From positions 149,023,084-149,087,083 of the forward strand of contig NC_134101.1 in assembly GCF_000715075.1 (NCBI RefSeq): 64,000 nt of DNA, read 5' to 3'. A program made the position numbers and the translations under genes. Shown here piece by piece: positions 1 through 12,600 of the stretch (positions within the stretch are counted from its first letter, which is position 1; each line of letters begins with the position of its first letter). This stretch comes from Nicotiana tabacum (Eukaryota; Streptophyta; Magnoliopsida; Solanales; Solanaceae). The notes under the pieces were generated by a model. That model was not told where the DNA came from. It saw only the letters and a program-made list of their open reading frames with translations, and did no database searches.

Positions 1-580
1 GCAAGAATGAATTTTTTTTCATGGGTCAAGCACGTGAAATTTTTTATTTAATAAAAGGTAGTGGTTAGACTTGAACCAAAGACCTCTGTCTGCTTTAAAA
101 CCATGTTTTGAAAATAGACCTTACCTCTAACTCAATCCCAAAAGTTAGCTCAATTGATGAAAATACAAGGCCATATAAGTAGATTACATCTCATACACTT
201 AACCGACATGGACTATAATGCACTAAAGGAGTTGTTTTTCTTCTGGCCTTTCTTATCTAAACTTTGTGCAATATAACTGATGAGATCAACAACCATGAAT
301 ATTAGAAGATATGTTATTGTTGGAACAGGATGATGTTGCTTCAAAACTAAAGAACTTTTGGAACATCATTCAATGCAACTCAAACAAAGAGTGAAGATAA
401 AGGAGTACCAGAAATAAAATCAATATATGTTCGTGATTATTCCAACCAAATTGAATTGAAGAACAGTACTATTTCCTCTGTTTATCTTTCTATGGTTCTT
501 AAGTTACATTTGAGCTTTGATTCATGACTGGTTGGCTGGGTGGTTGAGACATAGGAGTAATAACCTGGAGATTCCAGGTT
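1..580. repeat. Direct duplication, copy 1
   Basis: This block aligns without indels to 2306-2885, with roughly a dozen substitutions (about 2%). It holds no convincing coding sequence. It ends abruptly at the word ccaggtt, where a Copia fragment begins, whereas copy 2 runs on into unrelated sequence. It may extend left of the window. The cause is inferred to be a segmental duplication or a repair event. Confidence 0.9.
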
Positions 581-583
581 AGC

Positions 584-1168
584 TTGGTGAGTCAGTTCAT
601 ACATGATCCCCGAGATCCTCATATGCAAGCTGTCTTTCATATTTTGCGGTATCTGAAATCTGCACCAGGGAAAGGTCTACTTTTCTCCAAACATGATCAC
701 CTCCAAATAGAAGCCTTTACAGACGCGGATTGGGCCGGATCTTTAGATGACAGAAGATCAACATCCAGTTACTGTACGCTCGTAGGAGGAAACTTGGTTA
801 CTTGGAGAAGCAAGAAGCAAAGTGTAGTTACTAGATCAAGTGCGGAGGTAGAATATTGAGCTATGGCCCAGGGTGTTTGCGAACTGCTTTGGATATAAAA
901 GCTACTACAGGAATTGAGACTGTATGAAAAAGGAAAACATTCCTTGTACTGTGACAATAAAGCTGCCATCAGTGTAGCTCATAATCCAGTCCAGCATGAC
1001 CAAACAAAGCATGTGGAAATTGTTCGACGCTTCATCAAAGAAAAAGTTACAATTGGTGTCTTGAGTTTGTTTCATGTACCATCGGAAAAACAACTAGCTG
1101 ATGTGTTTACCAAAGGTCTCAACAAGCGACTTGCCATACTTTGAGCTTTGCATGTGCGACATCTTTGC
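584..1168 (+). pseudogene. Copia pol remnant (RT end and RNase H)
   Basis: The frame reads the RT C-terminus ([20 protein letters not shown]) and then the Copia RNase H, with [29 protein letters not shown] and the tail TKHVEI. RNase H would degrade the RNA strand of RNA:DNA hybrids during reverse transcription. The frame is broken by stops near 857 and 896, and a small deletion after GLNKR removes part of the C-terminus. It is non-functional. RT catalytic motifs, integrase, protease and gag are absent because the fragment starts after them. Confidence 0.88.
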
Positions 1169-1185
1169 ACCAACTTGAGGGGGAG

Positions 1186-1428
1186 TGTTGATTAGCATGA
1201 TTCAAGGAGACTTGATTTAGGAGTGTTAATTAGCATGATTTCAAGAGATTTAATTATATTTAGGAGATATTCTGATTTTATTTGATTTGTTTTTATAGCT
1301 GGATTGATTGTATAGATTTATTTTATTTCCTTAATTAGCATTGTGAGCTTTGTATAAATTCCCTTGCCCATGGGATGTAAATAATACAAGAAGCCTTTCT
1401 TCTTCTCAAAATCTACAATTACACATCA
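1186..1428 (+). repeat. 3' LTR of the truncated Copia
   Basis: It starts TGTTGATTAG right after a ttgagggggag polypurine tract. It contains tataaa near 1353 and an A/C-rich 3' end. No partner LTR is present. Confidence 0.7.
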
Positions 1429-2305
1429 GTTGATGGTTGAAATACCTGTGGGTAATGTGTCACCGGAATATGTCCAAAACTTCAGTTGCGTTTTGCCCGT
1501 TAAGAATTGAAAAAGCTTCGTACAAAATATAAAAAAGGATCGGAAAATACACTCTAGAGTTATAAATTTATAATTGTAGCAGCTGACACATAGCTAAGGC
1601 CACAATGAAATTCTGAATGCTTCACAGTGTACTCAATTTAGCACTGGTTTTGCATGCTGCTTAACATCATCTTTAATCAACCTCAGCTATATTTTCTGAG
1701 GAAATAGGTCGAGTAACAACAACAACAACAACAAGCCCAGTGAAATTCTACAAGTGGGGTCTGGGGAGGGTGAAGTGTACGCAGACATTACCCCTACCTA
1801 ATGAAGGTAGGGGTAAACTGATTCGTTTCGGGGAGAAGACCCTTCTCAGCTTCAGAGTGGTTCGAAACAATGATTTTACAAAATGACAAGGCCTGGTATC
1901 ACTTCACATCTTGTATAATATCTGCTAAGAAAATGTATGTTGAGCCTAACTTAAATCCAAAAGCTAGGTCAAGTGGTGAAGATTTTCAAAACTAGATAAG
2001 GAGACTTCGACACACACTTAACCAGTGTGGCATTTAATGCCACCCTGCATGTTAAGGCTTGCAAATCTGGAAGCGTGGAGTAACGGGTGCCCCATTGTTG
2101 GGTAGCCCAACATCAGGGGTAGGTCTGGCTCTGAAATCATGTTGATTTGTGTGTCCATCTCATCTAAAAGATCAAGGTGTTAAATAGTGCACACCTTTTT
2201 TTTAATAAGGAAAAGTGTAGAAGGCAAGGTTCAAAACACCTTTATTACTTGATAAATGAAAGCACACCTTTATTTACTTAATTATTACTTCGACACATCT
2301 CATGT
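1429..2305. other. Non-coding stretch between duplication copies
   Basis: No gene is seen. It contains an inverted Au-type SINE (about 1711-1830) and, near 1945-2110, a segment with wording like that of the 120-240 region (aaaagctaggtcaagtggtgaag, then acacttaaccagtgtgg, resembling acacttaaccgacatgg). The second similarity suggests an old dispersed repeat of unknown class. Confidence 0.5.
1711..1830 (-). mobile_element. Au-type SINE, 3' portion, inverted
   Basis: Read on the minus strand it gives the Au SINE 3' half: ggggtaatgtctgcgtacac, ccctccccagaccccac, then a tail of repeated gtt units (a run of aac on the plus strand at 1711-1732). A second copy in the other orientation lies at 33082-33235. 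The 5' end is unclear and no target duplication was found. Confidence 0.7.
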
Positions 2306-2885
2306 GCAAGAATGAATTTTTTTTCATGGGTCAAGCACGTGAAATTTCTTATTTAATAAATGGTGGCGGTTAGACTTGAACCAAAGACCTCTGTCTGCTT
2401 TAAAACCATGTTTTGAAAATAGACCTTACCTCTAACTCAATCCCAAAAGTTAGCTCAATTGATGAAAATACAAGGCCATATAAGAAGATTACATCTCATA
2501 CACTTAACCGACATGGACTATAATGCCCTAAAGGAGTTGTTTTTCTTCTGGCCTTTCTTATCTAAACTTTGTGCAATATAACTGATGAGATCAACAGCCA
2601 TGGATATTAGAAGATATGTTATTGTTGGAACAGGATGATGTTGCTTCAAAACTAAAGAACTTTTGGAACATCATTCAATGCAACTCAAACAAAGAGTGAA
2701 GATAAAGGAGTACCAGAAATAAAATCAATATATGTTCTTGATTATTCCAACCAAATTGAATTGAAGAACAGTACTATTTCCTCTGTTTATCTTTCTATGG
2801 TTCTTAAGTTACATTTGAGCTTTGATTCCTGACTGGTTGGCTGGGTGGTTGAGACATAGGAGTAATAACCTGGAGATTCCAGGTT
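2306..2885. repeat. Direct duplication, copy 2
   Basis: Equal in length to 1-580 and about 98% identical by eye. After 2885 the sequence continues as ttgagtctcag, the likely ancestral continuation that copy 1 lacks. The block is non-coding and lies upstream of the first recognised kinase exon, so it is probably intronic. Confidence 0.9.
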
Positions 2886-3611
2886 TTGAGTCTCAGTTAC
2901 AACACTGAGTCTGAGCCAATGTACTCCTAGCTTAGTGGAAGGCGACACCTTTGCTTGTTGCTTTACCAGCTGCCTGGTGAATCACCTGAAATGCGCCAAG
3001 CTGGCCAGATACAGAACGTCAATACACAAAAAGATTACGTTTCAGCCTTGAAGAGAAAAATGGACAAGGACTATCTCAGCATAAATTAGTGTTGGAGCTT
3101 AGATCTTCATGTCAGACTCCAGTTAAAGTTTTAGGATGAATTGTTTTGTTATAACTTATAACTGAGACAAAAAGGAACAGTAAGAACAAAATGATATGCT
3201 TTCGATATGCCGGCCCAGTCTAATTGAGTTTAAAAGAAGTTTCGAGAATGTTTGATGATGGTTCTCGTGAGTTGTTGATTATAAATTTTGATTGTCAGCT
3301 GTCTTTTTTTTTTTAGCTTCTACTTTCTCACTGTTGCTAAATTAAACATCCATTAAGTTCATGCTTATACACATTGCTGATCTCGCTCTTTCTTTCTCAG
3401 CTGATTTAAAGAATCTGGTTTATGTAATTTCTTAGCTTTGTTTAACTTTAAAGTATCCACTGTCCATATGCATATGAAGTACAGTTGTCAATTCTTTGAT
3501 TGTTCTAGGACTTAGGCTTTCCACTTTTAAGTTTTCTATGACATATCAAAGAGTCTTTTATATATAGGATGGAATTTTATACTAGTATGCTTTCTGATTG
3601 TCTTATGCAAG
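2886..3611. other. Probable kinase-gene intron, no gene seen
   Basis: T-rich, non-coding sequence. I searched it for the kinase catalytic-loop exon expected just upstream of 3612 and did not find one, so the preceding exon is outside the window or unrecognised. Confidence 0.4.
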
Positions 3612-3699
3612 AGAATATGGTCGTTTGCTTTGAGGATCAAGATTCTGGGAGGTGCTTGAAAGGGCATCCAAATGAAGATGAGAATTATATAACTAAGAT
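3612..3699 (+). CDS. Kinase gene, first visible exon (end of catalytic loop)
   Basis: Encodes [18 protein letters not shown] followed by an acidic stretch and ITKM. The acceptor is inferred after ttatgcaag and the donor is AT|GTACGT. The exon leaves two bases (AT) that join G of the next exon to make Met. An upstream partner exon is required to supply the first base of the Glu codon. Confidence 0.78.
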
Positions 3700-6600
3700 G
3701 TACGTCAACTTACCTATTTCTTCCACATCTTTTGTGTTGAGTTGTCTTCTACATTATAGTCAACTGCTAATACTGCGGGATGTTTATTGTAGATTCTTGA
3801 GTGAAATCTCAAATACATGCCCTCATGTTTCAGGTGAAACCCTGTTGCAGCAAAGTGGCTGTCTTATTTGCGTCCTTTGGGTTCCCACTTCGTGATACAT
3901 AATGAACTGTCTGGGAAAATAATTTATGTGCTGAAAATGTACTCTTTTTCCTACTTCCAGGGATTTAAGTTCACTGATTTAGTCTCAGTGACAGTCTCTC
4001 TTCTTTCCTCGGAATTGTTGAGAAACTAATTTCCATGAAGACAACATGGTCTTTGTTAGTTTGATAGTTAAGTAGTAGTAAATAACCCTAATCCCATATG
4101 TATTAGGAGTAGGACACGTATTATATATATATAGGGCTCATTGTATCATTGTGAATATTAATCAATAATATATTTTTCTCCCGTGCATTCTCACATAGTA
4201 TCAGAGCAACCGTGAGAAATTTATCGCTGTGCATAAATTCCAGCGACTCCGGGAAGAGAAAACAGTCAACCGGAAGCCCTTTTTCCGGCAAAAACAGGTC
4301 TATCCGCAAGAATCATACTATCCGTCAGTGTTGTGCAAAAACCAACACCACGGGGAAGTAGATCAGAGCTCGGCGACCAACCCATTAAAAAATCTCCGGC
4401 AGAAAAGGCTGCACGCGCCCCCACGCGCCGCCGGAAGAATTTCTCCGGCGAAGTTCCGACGCCCACGCGCTAGCACGTGAGGCAGTTTCCGGTTAGAATT
4501 CGGTAAAATTCCTTCAGGGGGCAGTGTCTTCACCTTGCAAATCCGAGCATACCCATCCAATTCAAATCAAATTCAAACCACTTTTATATTTTTCCGGCGT
4601 GAACGGTGATTTTTCCGACGTGAACAGTAATTCCCAAAATATTTCTGCTTTTTCGGCGCAACATTATAATGGCATTCGTATCAGAAGCCTTTAACTCACA
4701 ATCCGTTGGATCCAATTCATTAAATCCAATCCAGATTATATTGAGTTCCTTCAGTACAAAGCATGTAAACAGACATCTTCAGGGATAGCTTCCGTTGTTT
4801 AAACAGATAGTAGCGTGACTTGTGTCTCCCAATCTTCAACCTCTGAGTCTTGGGTCATTGATTCAGGTGCATCTGATCATATTTCTGGTAACAAATCTCT
4901 TTTCACTAGTATTTCATATTCTCAATCTCTTCCAAAGTCACAATGGCCAATAGGTCTCAAGCTATGGCAACTGCAATAGGTCAAGCAAGTCCACTTTCTT
5001 CCTTACCTTTAGACTCGGTTCTTTATGTTCCTAGTAGTCCTTTTAATCTCATAGCCGTTAGTCGCTTAGCCAAATCACTTAAATCTGTTGTTTTATTTCT
5101 TGATGACCTTGTTTTTATACAGGAACACAGTACAGGGCGGATCATTGGTACCGGACGTAAATCAGATGGACTTTATTACCTTATCCTTGCAAAATCACAT
5201 GGACTCGCATCTTGTCTTCCTCCAATAACTTGTCCCGTTACCGATTCACCAGATTTATTACATAAATGGTTAGGATATCCCAGTTTGTCAAAACTTCAGA
5301 AAATGGTACCTGGCTTATCTCACTTATCCACTCTAGAGTGTGAGTCATGTCAGCTCGGTAAGCATACCCGCTCCCATTTCCCGCGGCGTCTTGGTAATCG
5401 AGCAGAGTTACCTTTTACTTTAGTCCATTCAGATGTTTGGGGTCCTAGTCAGGTCAGATCTACCTTGGGATTCTGCTACTTTATCAGTTTCATTGATGAT
5501 TATTCCAGGTGCACTTGGATATTTTTGATGAAAAATCGATGTGAGTTGTTTTCTATTTTCCATACCTTCCATGCTGAAATTCAAAATCAATTTGAGGTTT
5601 CTATCCGCACATTTCGTAGTGATAATGCCCTAGAGTATTTGTCTTCCCCATTTTAGCAGTTTATGAACTCACATGGGATTATTCATCAAACATCTTGTCC
5701 GTACACATCGCAACAAAATGGGGTAGCTGAAAGAAAGAATAGACATCTTATTGAAACTGCTCGTACCCTACTCATACAATCTCATGTTCCGCTGCGTTTT
5801 TGGGGGATGCAGTTCTTACATCTTGTTATCTTATTAATCGTATGCCATCTTCAGCTATCCAAAATCAAGTTCCATTCTCTGTCCTGTTTCCCCACTTACC
5901 TTTGTTCTCTCTTCCACCCTGTGTCTTTGGGAGTACGTGCTTTGTTCATGACCGCACTCCAGGAAAAGATTAGTTAGCTCCTCGTGCTTTTAATTGCATA
6001 TTTCTGGGTTACTCGAGAACGCAAAAGGGTTATCGATGTTATTCTCCTGACCTTCAGCGATTTCTTATGTGTGCTGATGTTACCTTCTTTGCAACCCAAT
6101 CATACTTCACAAGTCCAGTTAATCACTTAGATATTTCTGAGTTGCTACTAGTTCCTTCTTTTGGAGATTCAGTCCCTATCTCCTATTCATCTTCCTCCAT
6201 AGCTCCACTACCTACAGTTCCAGTTGCAGCTCCACCACCTATAGCTCCAGTGGCACCATCGAGTCTAGTGCCACCACCTAGTCCAGTCCCACCAACTGTA
6301 GCTCCAGTGCCACCATCTAGTCCAGTTCAACCTTCTACAGCTCCACCACTCCTGACTTATCATCGTCGTCCGCGTCCAGCATCAAGCCCAGCTGATTCAC
6401 ATCCTGCACCTGACCCTGCTAATACTGCGGACTTGTCTCCTCTTAATCAACCGATTGCACTACGGAAAAGTATATGGTCCACACTTTGTCCTAATCCTCA
6501 TTATGTTAATTTAAGTTATCATCGTCTGTCATCATCCCATTGTGCATTTGTGTCATCTTTGTCCTTTGTTTCCATCCCTAAGTCTACAGGTGAAGCACTG

Positions 6601-9600
6601 TCTCACCCCGGATGGCGACATGCTATGATTGATGAGATGTCTGCTTTACATACGAGTGAGACTTGGGAGCTTGTTCCTCTTCCTTCGGGTAAATCGACTG
6701 TTGGTTGTCGTTATGCAGTCAAAGTTGGTCCAGATGGCCAGGTTGATCGACTTAAGGCTCGTCTTGTTGCCAAAGGGTATACTCAGATATTTGGACTCGA
6801 TTACAGTGATACTTTCTCTCTCGTGGCTAAAATTGCATCAGTCCGCCTTTTTCTCTCCATGGCTGCTGTTCGCCATTGGCCTCTCTATCAGTTGGACATT
6901 AAGAATTCTTTTCTTCACGGTGACCTTGAGTATGAGGTTTATATGGAGCAACCACCTGATTTTGTTGCTCAGGGGAAGTCTAGTGGCCTTGTATGTCGGT
7001 TGCGCCGGTCCCTCTATGGTCTAAAGTAGTCTCGTCGAGCCTGGTTTGGTAAGTTTAGCGCAGTTATTCAGGAGTTTGGCATGACTCGTAGTGAAGCTGA
7101 TCACTCTGTATTTTATCGACATTCTGCTTCAAATCTCTGTATTTATCTGGTCGTTTATGTTGACGATATTGTTATTACTAGCAATGATCAGGATGGTATT
7201 AGTAAGTTGAACCAACATCTCTTTCAACACTTTCAGACTAAGGATCTGGGGAGATTAAAGTATTTTCTGGGTATTGAGGTTGCTCAGTCTAGCTCAGGTA
7301 TTGTGATCTCACAACGAAAGTATGCCTTAGATATTCTTGAGGAGACGGGAATGATAGGTTGTAGACCTATTGACACTCCGATGGATCCGAATTCTAAACT
7401 TCTGCCAGGACAGGGAGAGCCTCTTAGCGATCCTGCAAGATATAGGCGGTTGGTTGGAAAATTAAATTACCTCACAATAACTAGACCAGACATTTTCTTT
7501 CCTGTGAGTGTTGTTAGTCAGTTTATGGATTCTCCCAGTGATAGTCATTGGGATGCAGTTGTCCGCATTCTTCGGTATATAAAATCAGCTCCAGGCAAAG
7601 GCTTATTGTTTGAGGATTGAGGCCATGAGCAGATCGTTGGATACTCGGATGCTGATTGGGCAGGATCACCTTCTGATAGACGTTCTACGTCTGGATATTG
7701 TCTTAGTAGGAGGAAATTTGGTGTCTTTGAAGAGCAAGAAACAGAATGTGATTGCTTGGTCTAGTGCAGAAGCAGAATATCGAGCAATGACTATGGCTAC
7801 ATGTGAGCTAATTTGGATCAAACAGTTGCTCAAGGAGTTGAAATTTGGTGAGATTATTCAGATGGGACTTCTGTGTGTTAATCAAGCTGCTCTTCATATT
7901 GCATCAAATCTAGTGTTCCATGAGAGAACTAAACACATCGAGATTGACTGTCACTTTGTTAGAGAAAAGATACTCTCGGGAGATATTGCTACAAAATTTG
8001 TGAAGTCGAATGATTAGCTTGCTGATATTTTTACCAAGTCCCTCACTGGTCCTCGTATTAGTTATATATGTAACAAGCTCGGTACATATGATTTATATGC
8101 ACCAGCTTGAAGGGGAGTGTTAGTTTGATAGTTAAATAGTAGTAAATAACTCTAATCCCATATGTATTAGGAGTATGACATGTATTATATATATATAGGG
8201 CTCATTGTATATTGTGAATATTAATCAATAATATATTTTTCTCCCGTACATTCTCACAGTCTTATTTCCTCCTTCCAGGAGTTTCTTAATTCTCTGACAT
8301 AAATATTTGCTCCTGTGAGAAAATAAATAAATAAAAGATATTTATTGATGATTTGATAATTTACTGAATACAAGATGTTCTATTTTATAGGTGTCAACAC
8401 AACACGTATGATATTTATCGATGTGGGATGATACTCAACCTAAGAACTTAACTTTCCTAATGGCGCTTATAGTTCTAGCACAGGAACACCTCACTTCTAA
8501 TATCTCCTTTCTGTATTTTCTTTGGTCTTAGTGACAGTTGATTGTACATAAAAGTATCTTGTTTCCTTGTAATGGTGGAGAAGTGTATGCACACAATTTA
8601 CTCTTGTTTCCTACATTCAGGAATTTCTTATTCCACTAATTCAGAGATTTCCCTTGATTCAAGAAACTTCTGTAGTCTCAGTGAATTTTCACTGTGTGAT
8701 GAAATTGAGAAGAAGAGAAGCTTCTTTGTATTTCAATGTATTTTACATCCTACTGATGCATGCCTTTATACAAAAGTTCTACAGCTATTCTAGGAAAGTA
8801 AATAAATGAAAATAATGAGAGAATATTCAGCTCTAATACAATTTTCCTACAATCAAACTATCCTACAATCTAGCTATTAATTACAGATTTGATTCTCTGA
8901 TTTTTCTCCTATAATTAAGCTGGTCAACACTCCCACTCAAGTTGGTGCAAAGATGTCACACATGCCCAACTTGCAAACCAGTCTATGGAAAGTCCTTTTG
9001 TTGAGACCTTTGGTAAACACATAAGTTAGATGCTTTTCAGATGACACATGGAACAAACTCAAGACACCACTTGTAACTTTTTCTTTGATGAAATGTCGAT
9101 CAATTTCAACATGCTTTGTTCGGTCATGCTGGACTGGATTATGAGCTATACTAATGGCAGTCTTGTTATCACAATACAAGGATAATTTTCCTTTTTCAGA
9201 CAGTCTCAATTCCTCTAGTAGCTTTTCTAACCACAAAAGTTCACATACACCCTGAGCCATAGCTCTGTATTCTGCCTCTGCACTTGATCTAGCGACTACA
9301 CTTTGCTTTTTGCTTCTCCAAGTAAATAAGTTTCCTCCTACGAGTGTACAATAATCGGATGTAGATCTTCTGTCATCTAGATATCCAGCCCAATCCGCAT
9401 CTGTAAAAGCTTCTATTTGGAGGTGGCTATGTTTGGAGAACAACGGACCTTTTCTAGGAGCTGACTTCAAATACCGCAAAATGTGAAAGACAGCTTGCAT
9501 ATGAGGATCTCGGGGATCATGCATGAACTGACTCACCAGGTTGACTAAATATGCTATGTCATGTCTAGTGTGGGAGAGATAAATAAGTCTTCCAACTAGT

Positions 9601-12600
9601 CTTTGATATCTTTCCTTATCAACTGACTTTCCAGTTCCGTTTTGTAACTTGTGATTACGTTCAATGGGTAATTCTATCGGGTTGCAATCTGTCATACCCG
9701 TTTCTTTCAAGAGATCAAAAATATACTTCCTTTGAGAAATAAAGATTCCTCTTTTTGATCTAGCAACCTCAATTCCCAAGAAGTATATTTTGGATCCCAA
9801 GAAGTATATTTTGGATCTGTTGGATCTCTTTTTGATCTAGCAACCTCAATTCCCAAGAAGTACTGTAACTTCCCTAGATCTTTGATTTCAAATTCCTGTG
9901 CCAACAACTTCTTCAATCGGGTCATCTCCTCTTTATAATCTCCTGTCATTACTATGTCATCAACATAAATTATGAGAAGAGTGAGTTTATCCTTTTGATG
10001 TCTTATGAAGAGGGTGTGATCATCATTGCTTTGTTGGTAGCCGAAGGAGATCACTGCTTTGCAGAATCTGTCAAACCAAGCTCTAGGAGATTGCTTTAGT
10101 CCATACAAGGCTTTCTTCAATCTGCACACTTTTCCTTGACTTTGTTTGGTATCAAATCCAGGTGGGATCTCCATATACATCTCTTCTTCTAAGTCTCCAT
10201 GAAGAAATGCGTTCTTCACATCAAACTGTTATAAGTCCCAATCAAGATTAGCTGCACAAGACAAAATGATTCTGATAGTGTTCATTTTGGCAACAGGGAC
10301 AAATGTCTCTTGATAATCTATTCCATAAGTCTTAGTGGATCCCTTAGACACTAATCTTGCTTTGAATCTTTCAATTGAGCCATCAGCTTTGTGCTTCACA
10401 GTGAAGATCCATTTGCAGCTAACCGACTTTTTGTCTGGTGGTGAAGTGACAAGTTCCCAAGTTTTATTTTTTGATAAGACCTTCATTTTTTCAATCATAG
10501 CTTGGTTCCATTTAGGATCTCCAAAAGCTTCCCTCCAATTCTACCGAATAGACACAACAGAAATAGACAAGGCAAAGGCTCTATAAGAGGGAGACAAAGA
10601 ATTATAGGAGACAAGATTAGATAAATGATGTTTGGTGGTACAAGATCTGACTCCTTTTCTGCGAGTTGTAGGTACATCTAACTCATTTGGAAATGTAGAT
10701 AACTCACCAGTAGAAGAAGGTTCAGCTTCGGTAGATTGCATGATGACCTCGAGTAAGTTTTCAAATCAGGTCTATCCAAACGCCCAATAGCCTTCCCATG
10801 TATTCTGTCTTCAATTTTACTTTCCCCTGTGGTAATGGCAGTGGTTTCAACAATAGAACTCGCGAGATTCATCTCTTCCCTTTTATTCTCCCCCTGAAGA
10901 GGTGATGATGTAATACTAAAATAGGGCTCAGATTCTCGAAAGGTAACATCCATACTGACAAAGATTCTCCGAGAGGGAGGATGATAGCATTTGTACCCTT
11001 TCTGTGTTGGAGAATACCCAATAAAACACACTTAAGGGTTCTAGGATCAAGTTTCCCAGAGTTCCTAGTATGAACAAAGCAAACACACCCAAATACCTTC
11101 GGAGGAACAATATTATCATTTTTACCCTTTAATACTCCAGAGGAGTTTGAAAATTGAGGGTTTTTAGTGACATTCTATTAATGAGATAGGTAGCTACTAA
11201 AATGGTACCCCCTCCCCCCGTAAGGTTTTGGTAGATTCGTGGTAAACATAAGAGATCTTGCCACTTCTAACAAATGCCTATTTTTCCTTTCTACAACCCC
11301 ATTTTGTGCACTAGTATAAGGACAAGTAGTTTGATGGATTATCCAATAAGGCTCCAAATAAGCACCAAAAATTTTATCCATGTGTTTTGTGCAATTATCA
11401 GTACGCAATATTTTTATCTTAGCCTCAACTTAGTGCAAATCATCTTATGAAATGAATGAAAGCAGGAGAAAACTTCCTTTTTGGCCTTTGACAAATACAC
11501 CCAAGTCATTCTAGTGCAACAATCATTAAAAGTAACAAACTACCTGCTACCAGATGAAGAAACTGTTTGAGCAGGACCCCACACATCAGAATGAATAGTC
11601 GAAAATGGAGTTGTACTTTTATTATCACTCAAATAATAAGAGTTTCGAGTATGCCTGGCAAATTCACAAGCAATACAAAACAAAGATTCAAACTCAATTC
11701 TATAAAACAAACTAGGATATAACTTCTTTGAAGCAAAAAATGATGGTTGCCCCAACTCTCTATGCCACCGTATTATTTCTTGGTTGACATCCTTATTTCC
11801 TCCAAAAAAGGCCTGGCTAGAGTCTCGAATTCCATCAATCCAATATAAGTCATCATGCAATGTACCACTGCCAATCCTCTTCGTTGTTTGAAGATTCTGA
11901 AAAACATAATGATCAGGAAAGAACTCGACACTATAGTTTAGTTTTTTGGTGATTGCGCTAACAGATAACAGATTAACAGGAAACTCAGGGACATGGAGAA
12001 CAGATGATAATGTAGTATCAGGTGTATAAACAACAGAACCTGTTCCAGAGGCAGGAGTTAGGGAGCCATTGGCTATTCTGACATAATCCCCTTTGGAACT
12101 GGGAGAGTAGTTTTTAAAGCCTTTAGAGGAGCCTGTCATGTGTCTATTCTCACCAGAATCAATAATCCAAGAATTAAGGCGAGCATTAAAGGCAATACCT
12201 GACTGCACGTAATTGGAAGTGGCAACATTAGAAGAGTCAAGTTTATTCAGGAGACAACGAAGATGTTGAACTTCATCCAAAGAAAAAGCTTCTCCAAAAG
12301 CAGTTTTCCCGGATGTCTCCACATTTTCTGCAAAATTAGCCTGAACCCTTGATGGACCTACACGTTTTCCTCCACGATCTCTAGTTGGTCTACCATGTAA
12401 TTTCCAACATGTCTCCTTCGTATGCTTTGGCTTTCTATAGTAATCACAGTGCATGTGATCTTTATCAGAAGTGAACGCCTTTGGTTGTTCATGAGACACA
12501 ACTAACCCGGACTTCTCCATTGGTGCTGAATAAAGCATTACTGGTCGTCGACTCACTTCCCGTTAAACATAAGAGTATGCATCCTCAAGAGAAGGAAAAG

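Larger units (their letters stand above)
581..1428 (+). mobile_element. 5'-truncated Copia retrotransposon fragment (RNase H plus 3' LTR)
   Basis: Only the 3' end of a Ty1/Copia element is present: the end of the reverse transcriptase, RNase H, a purine-rich tract ending gggggag just before 1186, and one LTR (about 1186-1428) beginning TGTTGATTAG with a TATA-like tataaa near 1353. The protein closely matches the minus-strand Copia at 8697-14975, so the two are one family or sister families. The left edge is fused directly to duplication copy 1 and has no LTR, primer site or target duplication. The 3' LTR end is placed by a CA dinucleotide and is uncertain by a few bases. Confidence 0.85.
4054..8258 (+). 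mobile_element. Copia retrotransposon with short LTRs, gag deleted
   Basis: A bounded element with a 5-bp target duplication GTCTT (4049-4053 and 8259-8263), 142/141-bp LTRs (4054-4195, 8118-8258) and a tRNA-Met-type primer site (agtatcagagca at 4197-4208). A polypurine tract gaaggggag precedes the 3' LTR. About six differences separate the LTRs (roughly 4%). The internal region has protease, integrase, RT and RNase H, but the usual ~1 kb gag before the protease is essentially missing, replaced by a ~600-bp leader. Several stops and frameshifts make it non-autonomous. It belongs to the same LTR family as the nested element at 13666-14870. Confidence 0.95.

Noticed and set aside
3569..3611. 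Met at 3569 as the start of the kinase protein
   Set aside because: The residues before ENMVVCFED do not resemble a kinase, and the phase suggests a splice acceptor at about 3611 with more exons upstream.
4229..4480. 83-residue frame after the Copia primer site as a gag protein
   Set aside because: It has no gag signature or zinc knuckle. It is most likely leader sequence left after the gag deletion.
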